64,000 bases of DNA from Orientallactaga sibirica (GCA_036365145.1 JAEOAD010001413.1:1259001-1323000), one strand, 5' to 3'; positions 1-11,539 are shown, numbered from the stretch's first letter. Notes: generated by a model from the sequence alone, not told the origin. Numbers and translations are program-made.

Positions 1-125
1 TTCAGATGCATGCACCACCTTGTGCATATGGTTTACAAGGATCCTGGGGAATAGAACCTGGGTCCGTAGGCTTTCCAGGCAAATGCTTGACAAGGTCTCA
101 TGTTAGCCCAGGCTGGCCTCAAATT
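1..125 (-). mobile_element. B2-type SINE, truncated by window edge
   Basis: The reverse complement of the B2-like element body, ending at AAATGCTTGACAAGGTC. The A-box head is missing and the sequence passes into a B1 fragment. Confidence 0.7.
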
Positions 126-180
126 CATGAACATCTTGGAGATTCTTAAGATGTTCAAGTTCCAGAGCTTATGAATTCAA

Positions 181-270
181 GACTTCCTCCTTTCCTTCCT
201 TTCTTCCTTCCTCCCTTCCTTCCTTTCTTCCTTCCTTCCTTTCCTCCTTTCTTCCTTTTTTTTTTTTTTT
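181..270 (+). repeat. CTTT/CCTT pyrimidine microsatellite
   Basis: A run of TTCC and TTTC units ending in a T run. It is the tail side of a reverse-oriented B1. Confidence 0.85.
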
Positions 271-349
271 GAGAGGGTCTCATGAAGCCTGGGTTGGCCT
301 TGTACTTCCTTTTTAACAAAATATATTTTATTTATTTATTTATTTATTT

Positions 350-389
<40 letters not shown>

Positions 390-615
390 ATGGGCATGCC
401 AGGGCCTCTAGCCACTGCAAACGAACTCCAGATGCGTGCGCCCCCTTGTGCATCTGGCTTACGTGGGGTCCTGGAGAATCGAACAGGGATCCTTTGGCTT
501 TGCAGACAAACGCCTTAACTGCTAAGCCATCTCTCCAGCCTTGGCCTTAAACTTCTAATCCTCCTGTTTCCACTTCTCAAGCGCTGGGGTTACAGGTTTG
601 CACCACTACCCCCAG
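265..615 (-). mobile_element. B2-type SINE nested in an older B1
   Basis: B1 pieces at about 265-310 and 541-615 are split by a complete reverse B2 at 312-540 (AATGGGCATGCCAGGGCC ... CATCTCTCCAGCC). TTGGCCTT occurs on both sides, consistent with target-site duplication. Confidence 0.85.
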
Positions 616-688
616 AGAGACCACTGGCTTTTAAAGCTTTTCCCACATACTGGCCTCACAACTCTTGGCTTCAAATGAAATTATACAT

Positions 689-689
<1 letters not shown>

Positions 690-723
<34 letters not shown>

Positions 724-830
724 TTTTCACACAGAGTCTCACTATGTAACAAAGGCTGGCCTTGAACTTGTGATTCTCTTGCCTTAATATCCCAAGTGTT
801 TTGGGTATGTGTCAGCCCACCCAGCCTGCT
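690..830 (-). mobile_element. B1 SINE
   Basis: ATTTATTT tail, then AGAGTCTCACTATGTAAC and a diverged B1 body to CAGCCCACCCAGCC. Confidence 0.75.
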
Positions 831-1044
831 TCCCATGAAATGTCAGAGGAAGGGGAGACACCTCAAAGACTGAACTGCTTAGGCCAAAGTCAGGGTCTTA
901 GCTCCTCCCCCCTCTCCAACTCAAGGCCATCAACAGCCTCTAAGATGGGACAGATGCCACATCTGTGTCACCTTCTCTGGTTCAGTAGGGAGCCGGAGGC
1001 CTTCAGGATGGGGTCAGGTTGATGGAAGCTGAATTTCTGAAATT

Positions 1045-1382
1045 TATGATGTACTTGATCCAGGTGATCTCAGTCCTTGGGAGGCTGAAATGGGAGGAAC
1101 AAAAGTCTGAGGCCAGGGCTGGAGGGATGGCTTAGCAGTTAAGACACATGCCTGCTAAGCCTAAGAATGCCCGCTTGCTTCTCCAGGTCCCACGTTTAGC
1201 CAGACGCAAGTGACGCAAGGGCGCAATGCCACACTTGCCCATAAGGGGGCGCACACTTCTCACAGTGGCTGAGAGGCTGCGGGCAGACCCATTCTCTATC
1301 TGCCTCTTCCTCTCTGTGTCTCTCTCAAATAATAGAAATCTGAGGCCAGCCTGGGCTACATAGTGAGACCCTGTTTGAGGTG
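1045..1382 (+). mobile_element. B2-type SINE nested in a B1
   Basis: B1 pieces (CTTGGGAGGCTGAAATGGGA and AGGCCAGCCTGGGCTACA) are separated by a full B2 at about 1117-1333. AAATCTGAGG or AAGTCTGAGG flanks the insertion as a likely target-site duplication. Confidence 0.85.
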
Positions 1383-1435
1383 GTGTAGCAGGAGGAAGAG
1401 GAACAGGAGCAGGAGGAAGAGGAAAAATGAGACGC

Positions 1436-1660
1436 TTGGGAGGCTGAGGAGATGGCTCAGTGGATAAAACACTTGTTGTGCAAGTGTGAGTTCAGATCTT
1501 TGACACCTAAGTAAATGCCAAGGTGGGCATGGTGGCCCATTTGCAATCCCAGCACTGAGGAGGCAGAAATGAGAGAACCCCAGGGCAAGCTGGTTAGCTA
1601 GACTAACCCAATCAGTGAGTTCTGGGTTTATGTGAGAGCCCCTGCCTCAGCAAAACACAG
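1436..1660 (+). mobile_element. B4-type composite SINE
   Basis: A tRNA-like head (GGAGATGGCTCAGTGGATAA) joined to a B1-like body (GGGCATGGTGGCCCATTTGC). This ID/B1 fusion plan is that of rodent B4. Confidence 0.65.
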
Positions 1661-1664
1661 TGGA

Positions 1665-2152
1665 GGGCTTAAGGGATGGCTTAGTGGTTAAGGCATTTGC
1701 CTGCAAAGCCAGAGGACCCAGGTTTGATTCCCCAGGACCCACATAAGCCAGATGCACAAGGTGATGCACACGTCTGGAATTTGTTTGCAGTGGCTGGAGG
1801 CCCTGGAGCACACATTCTCTGTCTCTCTCTTTCTCTCAAATAAATAAACAAACAAATAAATATTTTAAAAATAAAAAAGAGGGCTGGAGAGATGGCTTAG
1901 CGGCTAAGGCGCCTGCCTCCTGAGCCTAAGAACGCTGGTTCCAATCTCCAGGTCCCACGTTTAGCCAGATGCAAAGTGATGCAAGGGCGCAATGCCGCAC
2001 TTGCCCACAAGGGGGTGCATGCATCTGGATTTCGTTCACAGCAGCTGAGAGACTGCTGGCGCGCCCATCTCTATCTGTCTCCCTCTCCCTCTCTGTCTAT
2101 CTCTCTCTGTCTCTCTCTCCAAAAATAAATAAATAAAAATAAATAAAAAAGA
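1665..2152 (+). mobile_element. Two B2-type SINEs in tandem
   Basis: Elements at about 1665-1862 and 1882-2152. The second belongs to a distinct subtype (GGTCCCACGTTTAGCC ... CAGCAGCTGAGAGACTGC). Both keep an A-box and end in CT- then A-rich tails. Confidence 0.88.
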
Positions 2153-2393
2153 GAAATTAGTAGAATCTAGGAGCTTGTGTAGGGAAAACTTGGGAAGAAC
2201 CCTCCTATGGCAGATCATGTATGTAATCAAAGAGAGACGTTACCCCTCAAATTATAAAGCAGAGACAAGCAGAAAAAAAAAACAACCCACAGCAGAGAGC
2301 AATGAAGGAAGACCTGATGTTAACTTCTCACCTACACACGCACACACACACTCATTAGAACACACATGCATGCACACGACAACACACACATAT

Positions 2394-2765
2394 TAAAACA
2401 AAGGATGAGTTTTTTTCCACACCGCTAGTGGGGATCCAGGCGGCCCTCCTTTATTGACAAGCTGTTGGGACTGGCCGAAGGTACTCCTGTAATTCAGACC
2501 TGCGACTCTTCTCGTTGTATCTCAGTGTCATTCTTGTCCCCACTTGTCCAACCAGGGATGCTGGTCCCACCAATAAAGCCCCCAAGTCCACCAAATCCTG
2601 AGGAAGTAAATGAGCAAGAAATAAAACCACAGATAGCAAGTGAATCCTGATACATGCACTGGATGGGGCACTCTAGAGAAAACAAATTGAATACAGTGAC
2701 GCATGGACGACTGTCCGAAAACTCTTTAGGGAAGGAAGAACGCCACAGAAGAACACATGGATGTG
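2394..2765 (-). pseudogene. Unrecognised non-repeat block, possible processed pseudogene
   Basis: The minus strand reads through open sequence to a TGA/TAA region and then AATAAA (about 2451-2456), in a layout like an mRNA 3' end. Two overlapping minus frames of about 62 residues exist, one ending LRPVPTACQ, but I cannot match either to a known protein. A CA repeat abuts it on one side. It could equally be ordinary unique DNA. Confidence 0.25.
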
Positions 2766-2894
2766 TTCTTATGAAGTGAGACTCGCATATTACTTAAGGA
2801 AGGTGATGTGGGTGGGGAGATCAAGGGAAAAATTAACCTGAAATATGAAGGGTGGGGAAGGGGTTTCTAAGCATCTAGTAATATTTTAGTTCTT

Positions 2895-3064
2895 TTTCTT
2901 TTTTTTTTTTTTTTTGGTTTTTCAAAGTAGGGTCTCACTCTAGCCTAGCCTAGCCTGACCTGGAATTCACTATGTAGTCTCAGGGTGGCCTCGAACTCAC
3001 AGCAATCCTCCTACCTCTGCCTCCCGAGTGCTGGGATTAAAGGCGTGCTCCACCACGCCCGGCT
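2895..3064 (-). mobile_element. B1 SINE
   Basis: Full reverse B1 from the T-run to ACCACGCCCGGC, with a local triplication of TAGCC at 2942-2957. Confidence 0.9.
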
Positions 3065-3250
3065 GTGACGGGGTCTCTTATACGCTGCTGAGGTCCCCGG
3101 GCTAACAGGCCCATAAATTTCCAGGGATTCTCTTGTCTCCATCTTCCTTCTTGAGAAAGGCTGCTGGGATTACAGATGCTCACACTACAGCATCCGGCTT
3201 TAGGTGGAGTCTGGGGACCCAAGCTCAGGTCCTGTCATCCACAGAGCCAT
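3065..3250 (-). mobile_element. Old B4-type SINE fragment
   Basis: Diverged reverse B1-like and tRNA-like parts (TGCTGGGATTACAGATGC ... CACAGAGCCATGGCC). Confidence 0.5.
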
Positions 3251-3720
3251 GGCCTGGACCCCAGAACTCCAGCTCTTCAGTGGGGAGCTGTGAACTTGAG
3301 TAACGAGTACCTACATAGTCATGACATAAACGTGGTATAAACCTATGCATTGAATGCACTCCGGGTATCGCTGGTATATTTCACAGGTCAATATCCTTTC
3401 ATCAGCAGCCTCAGACGGGAACCGGAAGAGTGTCCCGGTTCGTGGGAACAAAGACTTTCGGCACCAAAACTGGTGTGGCTCATTAGGAGGAAAAGACAAA
3501 TCGGTCTTTTTGAATTTGTTTGTGTTTGTTTTTTTCCTTCCCCAGATGGTATTCATTTGAGCAGACAGTCTAAGCATCCTCACTGTCTCTCCTTTGCTGA
3601 AGCAAATTCCCCACAAATAAGAGCCTTGTTTCCATCTTGAAGGGCTGACTCAGCAGCTGCTATCCCGGCATCTCCCTGCTGCCCATTGGCCTTGTTTGTT
3701 TCTTTCCTCCATCACGTCGC
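3251..3720. other. Unique sequence, no gene seen
   Basis: Repeat-free, with several CpGs near 3360-3460. Overlapping frames of 70-100 residues on both strands show no known domain. Confidence 0.4.
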
Positions 3721-4680
3721 TTTTTTTTTTTTTTTTTTCTTTTTGTTTTGTTTTGTTTTGCATTGTTTTTGGTTTTCGAGGTAGGGTCTCACTCCAGCCC
3801 AGGCTGACCTGGAATTAACCGCTGCGATTAAAGGCTTGCTCTTCTACGCCTGGCTTGTTTTGTTTTTAATATTTTATTTATTTAATTGCAAGCAGAGAAA
3901 GAGAGAGAGAGAATGGGATACACCAGGGCCTCCCGTCCAGACACATGAGCTACCTTGAGCATGCATCTGGCTTTACGTGGGTACTGGGGAATTGAACCCA
4001 AGTTGTTAGGCTTTGCAGGAAAGTGCCTGAACTGCTGAGCCATCTCTCCAGTCCCCTTGTTTTTTTTTAAAGTTTTTTTTTTTTTTTTAATTTTAGAGAC
4101 AGTGAGAACGAGAGAGACAGAGAGAAAGAATTGGTGAGCCAGGGCCTCAGCCACTGCAATCGAACTCCAGAAACTTTCGCCACCTAGTGGGCATGTGCAA
4201 CCTTGCACTTGCCTCACCTTTATGCATCTGGCTCATGGGGAATCTGAGGTAAGGTCTCTCTCTAGCCCATGCTGACCTGGAATTCATTATGTAGTCTCAG
4301 AGTGGCTTTGGACTTACAGCAACCCTCTGTCTCCCAAGTGCTGGGATTAAAAGTATGGCTACCACACTCCACACCTTGTTTTGTTGTTTATCTTTTTTTT
4401 TTTTTTTTTTTTTTTTTTGAGGTAGGGTCTCGCTCTAGTCCAAGCTGGCCTGGTATTCACTATGTAGTCTCAAGGTGGCCTTAAACTCATGGTGATCCTC
4501 CTACCTCTGCCTCCCAAGTGCTGAGAGTAAAGGCGTGCGCCTCCATGTCCGGCTCTTATTTTGTTTTTTGAGGTAGGGTCTCATTGTAGCCCAGGCTGAC
4601 CTGGAATCCACTATGTAGTCTCAGGCTGGCCTTGAACTCACAGTAATTCTCCTACCTCTACTTCCTGAGTGCTGGGATTT
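3721..4680 (-). mobile_element. Cluster of six reverse SINEs
   Basis: Order: B1 3721-3858, B2 3862-4055, B2 4068-4245, B1 4244-4375, B1 4392-4555, B1 4560-4680. All are in the same orientation, each with its T-run at the left. Confidence 0.85.
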
Positions 4681-4859
4681 CTTTATCCCCTTAGACTTCT
4701 TAGGCTTGGAGGGATTCCTTGTCCCCTGCTTGATTTCCGCCAAACCCATCCCTGCAGGGTGCTGCTCTGCTTACACATCTCCCTGACAGGGAACACACTC
4801 CCCCACATGGCTTCTGTATCGGTTAAGGCTCTCTAGAGGAACAGAACTGATACAATGGA

Positions 4860-4861
4860 GA

Positions 4862-4892
<31 letters not shown>
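4860..4892 (+). repeat. AT microsatellite within an interspersed repeat
   Basis: (AT)n and a short T run sit inside a rodent repeat at about 4810-4950, which begins GGTTAAGGCTCTCTAGAGG. I recognise its style from other rodent genomes but cannot name the family. Confidence 0.6.
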
Positions 4893-4894
<2 letters not shown>

Positions 4895-4951
4895 GAGGAT
4901 TCATTAGATTGGCTTACATGATACAGGCTAGGCAGTCCAATAACAGCTGGA

Positions 4952-5302
4952 GGGCTGGAGAGATGGCTTAGTGGTTAAGGTGTTGCCTACAAAGTCAAAG
5001 GACCTCGGTTCAATTCCCCAGGACCCACGTAAGCCAGATACACAAGGTGGTGCATACATCTGGAGTTTGTTTGTAATGGCTGGAGGCCCTGGCACACCCA
5101 TTCTCTCTTGCTTGCTCTGTCTGTTTCTTTCTCTCACTCTTTCAAATAAATTAATTTTAAAAAAAGATTTTAGCCAGGGCATCTCCCAGCACTCGGGAGG
5201 CAGAGATAGGAGGATCGCCATGAATTTGAGGCCACCCTGAGAATACAAAGTGAATTCCAGTTCAGCCTGGGCTAGAGTGAGACCCTACTTCAAAAAAAAT
5301 AA

Positions 5303-5336
<34 letters not shown>

Positions 5337-5500
5337 TATAATTCTAAGCTGGGCATGATGGTGCACACCTTTCATCCCAGCACTCAGGAGGCAGAGGTAA
5401 GAGGATCACTGTAAGTTCAAGGCCACCTTGAGACTACATAGTGAATTCCAGGTCAGCCTTGACTAGAGAGAAACTCTACTTTGAAAAACAAAACAAAACA
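4952..5500 (+). mobile_element. B2-type, B1 and B1 SINEs
   Basis: B2 at 4952-5165 (GGCTGGAGAGATGGCTTAGTG), B1 at 5172-5300, then after the AAT repeat a second B1 at 5346-5500. Confidence 0.88.
5300..5340 (+). repeat. AAT trinucleotide microsatellite
   Basis: About 11 AAT units growing from the A-tail of the B1 at 5172-5300. Confidence 0.85.
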
Positions 5501-5659
5501 GCTTTACAGGAGGGATAAGTTCTGTGCTCTACAGCACAGTTATTATCATTTATAATATTTCATATGTTTATACATAGATGTTTATGTTCTAAAATTTAGA
5601 TATAAGTAATCGAGAAAATCATTTAATTTTGTAATGTGTGTGTGTGTGTGTGTGTGTGA

Positions 5660-6048
5660 TAGTAGATGCCCTGGGCTGGCCTCAAACTCACAATCTTCCT
5701 ACCTCTGCCTCCTGAGGTTTAGGATTACAGGCTTGGGTTATCCTGACTTTCACACTGACTTTTTTTCTTTTAATTTTTTAAAATTATTTTTTTGGAGAGA
5801 GACACAGAGAGAGAGAGAGAGAGAGAGAGGAAGACAGATAGAAATGGGCACGGCAGCAGCCTCTCAGCTGCTACAAATGAAATCCAGATGTGTGCGCCCC
5901 CTTTTGGTCAAGTGCGGCATTGCGCCCTTGTGTCACTTTGCATCTGGCTAAACGTGGGACCTGGAGATTGGAACCGCTGGAGATTGGAACCAGCGTTCTT
6001 AGGCTTAGGAGGCAGGCGCCTTAACCCCTAAGCTGTCTCTTCAGCCCC
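5660..6048 (-). mobile_element. B1 fragment and B2-type SINE with duplicated B-box region
   Basis: A B1 piece at 5660-5748 is followed by a full reverse B2 at 5780-6048. This B2 has GGAGATTGGAACCGCTGGAG followed by a second GATTGGAACC (5961-5992), a 16-bp internal duplication. Confidence 0.85.
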
Positions 6049-6261
6049 ACACTGACTTGTTGTTGAGTAATTCTTTTTCTTTCCTTGGACCTCAGTCTCT
6101 CTATTCACAATGGGGATGACGAAAACGAGTCTCTGGCACTTGGTGGATAACCCCCTTGCAGTACAGTTGTGGAGTCACCTCAAATACAGGAACTGTGGGT
6201 TTGGAGAATGGAGCTTGGGCTGTGGCCTCTTATACACAGGGCTCTTTATAGCTCATTCTTT

Positions 6262-6264
6262 GTT

Positions 6265-6311
<47 letters not shown>

Positions 6312-6735
6312 TATTTAAGAGAAGGAAAGAGGTAGAGAGAGAGAATGGGCATGCCAGGGCTTCCAGCCACTGCAAACAAACTCCAGATGCATGTGTCACC
6401 TTGTGCATCTGGCTTATGTGGGTCCTGGGAAATTGAACTGTGGTCCTCTGGCTTTGCAGGCAAGCGTCTTAACCGCTAAGCCATCTCTCCAGCCCACAGC
6501 TCATTCTTTGGTTGGGACACCGATACCATCTTTCTCCCAGCAGCTCCTGTAAGAGTGAAAAGGAGTTTTTTTTTTTTTTAATTTTGTTTTGTTTGTTGAG
6601 GTAGGGTCTCACTCTAGCTCAGGCTGACCTGGAATTCACTCTGTAGTCTCAGGGTGGCCTCGAACTCATGGCGATCCTCCTACTTCTGCCTTGAGAGTGC
6701 TGGGATTAAAGGCGCACACCACCACGCCTGGCTAG
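6262..6735 (-). mobile_element. B2-type SINE and B1 SINE
   Basis: B2 at 6262-6497 with a long ATTT tail, and B1 at 6565-6735. Confidence 0.9.
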
Positions 6736-6749
6736 GATTTTTTTTTTTT

Positions 6750-7083
6750 CACTGTGTGTGTGTATGATGTGTGTGAGTGAGAGCACGCGCATGTACAGCA
6801 TGCAAGTGGAGGTCAGCGGATGGCTTCTGGGTGTTGGTTCTTGCCCTCCACTTTGTCTGAGGCTGGATTTGTCACTCATAGTTCATGTTCTGTTTTCCAG
6901 CCTAGCTGCTCTATGAGCATCTGGGAAATTCTCCCATCGTCACCTCCCATTACACAACAGGAGTGCAGGGATTACAAAAAACCCACGGCAGTATCTGGCT
7001 TTCAGTGGATTCTGGGGATTCAAACTCATGTACTCATACTTAACTGGTAAGTTCTTTATCTACTGAGCCAACTCCACAGCTCC
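6750..7083 (-). mobile_element. B4-type SINE with TG tail
   Basis: Begins with a TG-rich stretch and ends at CTACTGAGCCAACTCCACAG, the reverse of a B4 head. Confidence 0.6.
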
Positions 7084-7089
7084 AATTAC

Positions 7090-7465
7090 CTGCACAGGCT
7101 GTAGCTAGACCATTGTTGTGGTTATCCTCTCATTGCTGGGCAAACACCCAACCAAAAGCAGCTTGTGGCAGGAAAGGGTTGATTTTGGCTTACAAACTCT
7201 AGGGAAGCTCCATGATGGCAGGGGAGACCGTGGCCTGAGCAGAGGCTGGACATCACCTCCTGGCCAGCATCAGGTGGACAACAGCAGCGGGAGAGTGTGC
7301 TGAACACTGGCAAGGGGGAGCTGGCTATAACACCCTTAAGCCTTCCCAGCAATATCCGCCTCCAGCAAGGTTCCAATTCCCAAATTGCCATCAGCTGGGG
7401 AATCAAGCATTTGGAATACATAAGTTTATGGGGAACACCTGAATCCAACCACCACTACTATAGAC
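7090..7465 (-). mobile_element. Interspersed rodent repeat, family C
   Basis: The reverse complement closely matches 50525-50885 and parallels 62715-63060: GGCAGGGGAGACCGTGGCC, GGACATCACCTCCTGGCC, GGTGGACAACAGCAGC. Three copies in the window prove it is dispersed. The class (LTR or DNA transposon) is not decided. Confidence 0.75.
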
Positions 7466-8180
7466 TGTGACACGCCAGGGTGTGTGGGCTTGGCTAGCTA
7501 CGTGTGTCCTGTGCTCTTAGAAAGCAGGCAACTTGCTCTTTGATGACCTGGAGATACCTCTGAATCAAGTTACCATTATATAATGGGAACCCATGGGGAC
7601 TTCCGGGGGTGGGGGCGGGTGGTCCCAGGCACCTAGGGACCAGAGCTCTGTTCTGATACAGTTAGATGATGGAAGATGATTCCAGACCCTTGACGTGGGG
7701 CTGATGTGTGTGTATTTATCAGAACAAACAGGTTGTGTGTGCATTTCACAATCTTAGCATCTTTAATTTGTCGCACAACAAATTGGAGAGGAGTTAGCAT
7801 GTATTTAATTAATTTGACGAAAATAGATCAACAACTGTAAACAAGGCTGAGGAGAGACGCTCGCTGTCTAGAAAGCCAGCCCCCCTCCCCCAGGCTCATC
7901 CACGGCGTGGCAAGGGTGGGGGCCTAAGACTCTGCATCACCACGTGCTGGCTTTCGAGGACACAGGCAGGGGGGTGTAGGCTTGGCCCCAGGGGCCGAAG
8001 CATGAGGTGGCAGGAGGCTTGGGTCACAGTTCCATTGACAGTCATGACTTTCCCATGAGGAAGGGACAAGAGGCCTTGCTTCTCCCTCGGAACCCTCCTG
8101 TGAATTTCAGGTAGCAATGGCTGGAAACGTCTAGAGGCCAAAGACTAAAGTCCTACTTGACTTTCGAGGTAAAAACTCTT
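7466..8180. other. Unique sequence, no gene seen
   Basis: Contains an AT-rich island at about 7740-7850 with TTTAATTAATTT and GTCGCACAACAAATTG, which looks less mutable than its surroundings. No coding potential recognised. Confidence 0.4.
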
Positions 8181-8184
8181 CCAG

Positions 8185-8330
8185 AGCCGGGCGTGGTGGC
8201 TCACGCCTTTAATCCCAGCACTCGGGAGGCAGAGGTAGGAGGATAGCCATGAGTTCGAGGCCACCCTGAGAATACAGAGTGAATTCCAGGTCAGCCTGGG
8301 CTAGAGTGAGACCCTACCTCGAAAAAAACA
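8185..8330 (+). mobile_element. B1 SINE
   Basis: GCCGGGCGTGGTGGCTCACG head to an A-rich tail; a young-looking copy. Confidence 0.92.
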
Positions 8331-8382
8331 AAAATAAATAAATTAATTAATTTAAAAAAATTCTTCCAGAAAGTACCATGGG

Positions 8383-8700
8383 GACTTGGGAGATTGCTCG
8401 GTAGGTAGAGCGCTTGCTGTGAGAGCATGAGGACCTGGGTTTGGATTTCCTGTCATCCACATAAAATGCCAGACATGATGGCCTGGGATCCCTGGAGCTT
8501 GTTGGACACTTAGTTGAGCCAAATGGGCAAGCCCTGGGCTCAAGAAGAGACCCTGTCTCAGAAGAAGACAGAGAATGACGGAGGAAGAACCAAACATTGA
8601 ACTCTGGCCTCCACACACATACACATGCATGACTATTCACACACACACATGCAAACACGCATTCACATGAACGAACACTATACACACACATACAAAAAGG
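8383..8700 (+). mobile_element. B4-type SINE with CA-rich tail
   Basis: TTGCTCGGTAGGTAGAGCGC head, B1-like body, and an imperfect CA tail at 8610-8690. Confidence 0.6.
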
Positions 8701-8731
8701 TATTTTGTATCACTTAAGAATTGTATTTGTG

Positions 8732-9460
8732 GGGCTGGAGAGATTGCTCAGTGGTTAAGGCACTTGCCTACAAAGCCCAAGGACCTGGTTTGATTCCCTG
8801 GTACCCACATAAAGCCAGATGCATGCATCTTGAGTTGATTCATGGCAGTGATTAGAGGCCCTGGAGTGCCCGTTCTCTTTCCATCTGCCTCTTTCCTTCT
8901 CTCTCTTTCAAATAAATAAATAATTTAAAAAAAGAATTGTAGGGCTGGAGAGATGGCTTAGCAGTTAAGGCACCTGCCTCCTAAGCCCAAGAACGCTGGT
9001 TCCAATCTCCAGCGGTTCCAATCTCCAGGTTCCACGTTTAGCCAGATGCAAAGTGACGCAAGAGCGCAATGCCACACTTGACCACAAGGGGGCGCACGCA
9101 TCTGGAGTTCATTCACAGTGGCTGAGAGGCTGCTGGCATGCCCATTCTTTCTCTCTCTGCCTCTTCCTCCCCCCTCTCTGACTCTCTCTCAAAAAAAAAA
9201 AAAAAAGAGGGAGGCTGAGGACGTGGCTCAGTCAGTAGCAAGATAGCTGTGTAAGCATAAGAATCTGAGTTCAATCTCCAGCACCCATGGAAAAGCTTGG
9301 CATGCTGGTGCACACCTATAATCCCAGGTGCTTGCTGGTTCGCTTGTCTATTCAAATTGGCAAGCTCTGGGTTCAGTGAGAGACCCTGTCTCAAAAACTA
9401 AAATAGATACCAATATAGGAAGACACCCAACATCAACCTATAGCATCCATGAATATTCAG
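8732..9460 (+). mobile_element. Two B2-type SINEs and a B4-type SINE
   Basis: B2 at 8732-8935. B2 of the subtype with a duplicated B-box region at 8942-9205 (duplication 8998-9028). B4-like element at 9207-9460. Confidence 0.83.
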
Positions 9461-9540
9461 ACCCACATGCACACAACACACATAAAAAGGAAAAAGAAGA
9501 CTGTATAGTTCAGGGATCAAGTGCTTGCCTAGAATCCCCC

Positions 9541-10475
9541 AGTGAGGGGCTGGGGTGTGGCTCAGTGGTAGAGCTCCTGCCTAGAATCCCCCAGTGAGGG
9601 GCTGGGGGTGTGGCTCAGTGGTAGAGCTCCTGCCTAGAATCCCCCAGTGAGGGGCTGGGGCGTGGCTCAGTGGTAGAGCTCCTGCCTAGAATCCCTCAGT
9701 GAGGGGCTGGGGGTGTGGCTCAGTGGTAGAGCTCCTGCCTAGAATCCCCAGTGAGGGGCTGGGGGTGTGGCTCAGTGGTAGAGCTCCTGCCTAGAATCCC
9801 CCAGTGAGGGGCTGGAGGTGTGGCTCAGTGGTAGAGCTCCTGCCTAGAATCCCCCAGTGAGGGGCTGGGAGTGTGGCTCAGTGGTAGAGCACCTGCCTAG
9901 AATCCCCCCAGTGAGGGGCTGGGAGTGTGGCTCAGTGGTAGAGCTCCTGCCTAGAATCCCCCAGTGAGGGGCTGGGGGCGTGGCTCAGTGGTAGAGCTCC
10001 TGCCTAGAATCCCCAGTGAGGGGCTGGGGTGTGGCTCAGTGGTAGAGCTCCTGCCTAGAATCCCCAGTGAGGGGCTGGGGTGAGGCTCAGTGGTAGAGCT
10101 CCTGCCTAGAATCCCCCAGTGAGGGGCTGGGGTGTGGCTCAGTGGTAGAGCTCCTGCCTAGAATCCCCCAGTGAGGGGCTGTGGTGTGGCTCAGTGGTAG
10201 AGCTCCTGCCTAGAATCCCCCAGTGAGGGGCTGGGGGTGTGGCTCAGTGGGAGAGCTCCTGCCTAGAATCCCCCAGTGAGGGGCTGGGGGTGTGGCTCAG
10301 TGGTAGAGCACCTGCCTAGAATCCCCCAGTGAGGGGATGGGGGTGTGGCTCGGTGGTAGAGCTCCTGCCTAGAATCCCCCAGTGAGGGGCTGGGGGTGTG
10401 GCTCAGTGGTAGAACTCCTGCCTAGAATCCCTAGTGAGGGACTGGGGGTGTGGCTCAGTGGCAGAGCACTGGTAT
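9541..10475 (+). repeat. ID-derived minisatellite array 1 (about 18 units of 51-53 bp)
   Basis: Tandem units contain GTGGCTCAGTGGTAGAGC, then CTCCTGCCTAGAAT, then the linker CCCCCAGTGAGGGGCTGGGG. Units differ at a few positions and in G-run length. The first part equals the 5' half of an ID SINE including the pol III A-box; the B-box side is deleted. The last unit breaks off at GGCAGAGCACTGG without an ID 3' half. Confidence 0.93.
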
Positions 10476-10559
10476 TAATAACTGAGGAAGCTAACTCAGG
10501 CTGGGATGTGTGAGAACTCTGTACAGTCTTTCTAGCTTTTTTTTAAAACCTCTTTTTAC

Positions 10560-10715
10560 TTTTTTTTTCTTTCTTTTTTTGAGGTAGGATCTCACTCTAG
10601 CCCAGGCTGACCTGGAATTCACTATGTAGTCTCCGGGTGGCCTCAAACTCTTGGCAATCCTCCTACCTCTGCCTCCCCAGTGCTGGGATTAAAGGCGTGC
10701 GCCAACACGCCCGGC
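10560..10715 (-). mobile_element. B1 SINE
   Basis: T-run, TGAGGTAGGATCTCACTC, ending at ACACGCCCGGC. Confidence 0.92.
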
Positions 10716-10879
10716 TCTTTTTACTTTGTGTGTGTGTGCATGTGGGTATGAATGTTCATCTGTGTGGGTGCATGTTCATGTGCAGATATGTGTGCATATA
10801 TATGCCTGCATGCCATAGTTTGATGTTGGGTGTCTTTCTAGCCTGCTCTAAAATTAAAAAAAAAAAAAAAAAAAGTTGG

Positions 10880-11535
10880 GTGCTGGAAAGGGGTGTCCCC
10901 TTGGTGCAGCTCCTTCCTGTGTTGTCCCCTTCCATGCTGGTGCCTGGTCTATGGTGGGAGACCTGGCTCAGTGATTTCCCTTCAAGGATTCTTGTGGTTA
11001 GGGTGAGAGAGGGGATCCCAGCTTGGGGAGGGGAGCCCCACCCGTGCATACCAACCAGTTGGGTAGCTAGCCCTGGAATGGGGCCAGCCCAGGGTGTGAG
11101 CTCCCCCATGCTGGGCAAACTTGGCTCATTGCTCAGTCAGGGTGGCAGGATGTGGCTAGACATAATTATAGTTTGTTCAGTTCGTTGCTGTCAGTGCAGG
11201 CCCCAGGGGAGGGTGCAAGGAGGCTCCAGCAGCATAAAGCATCCATTAGTACAGGAAATTGGGCCTATTTAGAAGCCTGCAGGGCCCCAGACCAGCCACT
11301 GCCTAAGCCACCTTCTGCTGCAGGGTACTTGAAGGGCCATCTCTAGGGAGGGTCTATTGGGACTTCAGCATATTCAATTCCCTTATGGCACGAATGAGCA
11401 AGATCCCAGCTAGAATATTGTGAGCCCATCCTTAGATTCCAGGCCTCAGTGTCCCTTGGTTTTGAAGACATAACGCCCACCTGGTTCTTGGGGAGGAAGG
11501 AGAATGACGGATCCAGGCACGTTGTCACAAGCTTG
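10880..11535. other. Unique sequence, no gene seen
   Basis: About 650 bp without SINEs. A frame of about 211 residues begins inside the B1 at 10637 and runs through here, but it starts in a repeat and shows no domain. Confidence 0.4.
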
Positions 11536-11539
11536 TCGT

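Noticed and set aside
9541..10475. Arrays considered as tRNA genes or as a CRISPR-like repeat array
   Set aside because: Units have an A-box-like head but no acceptor stem, anticodon arm or full B-box, and there are no unique spacers; it is a SINE-derived minisatellite.
10637..11272. 211-residue plus-strand open frame
   Set aside because: Starts inside a B1 SINE and includes a TG-rich stretch; no recognisable protein.
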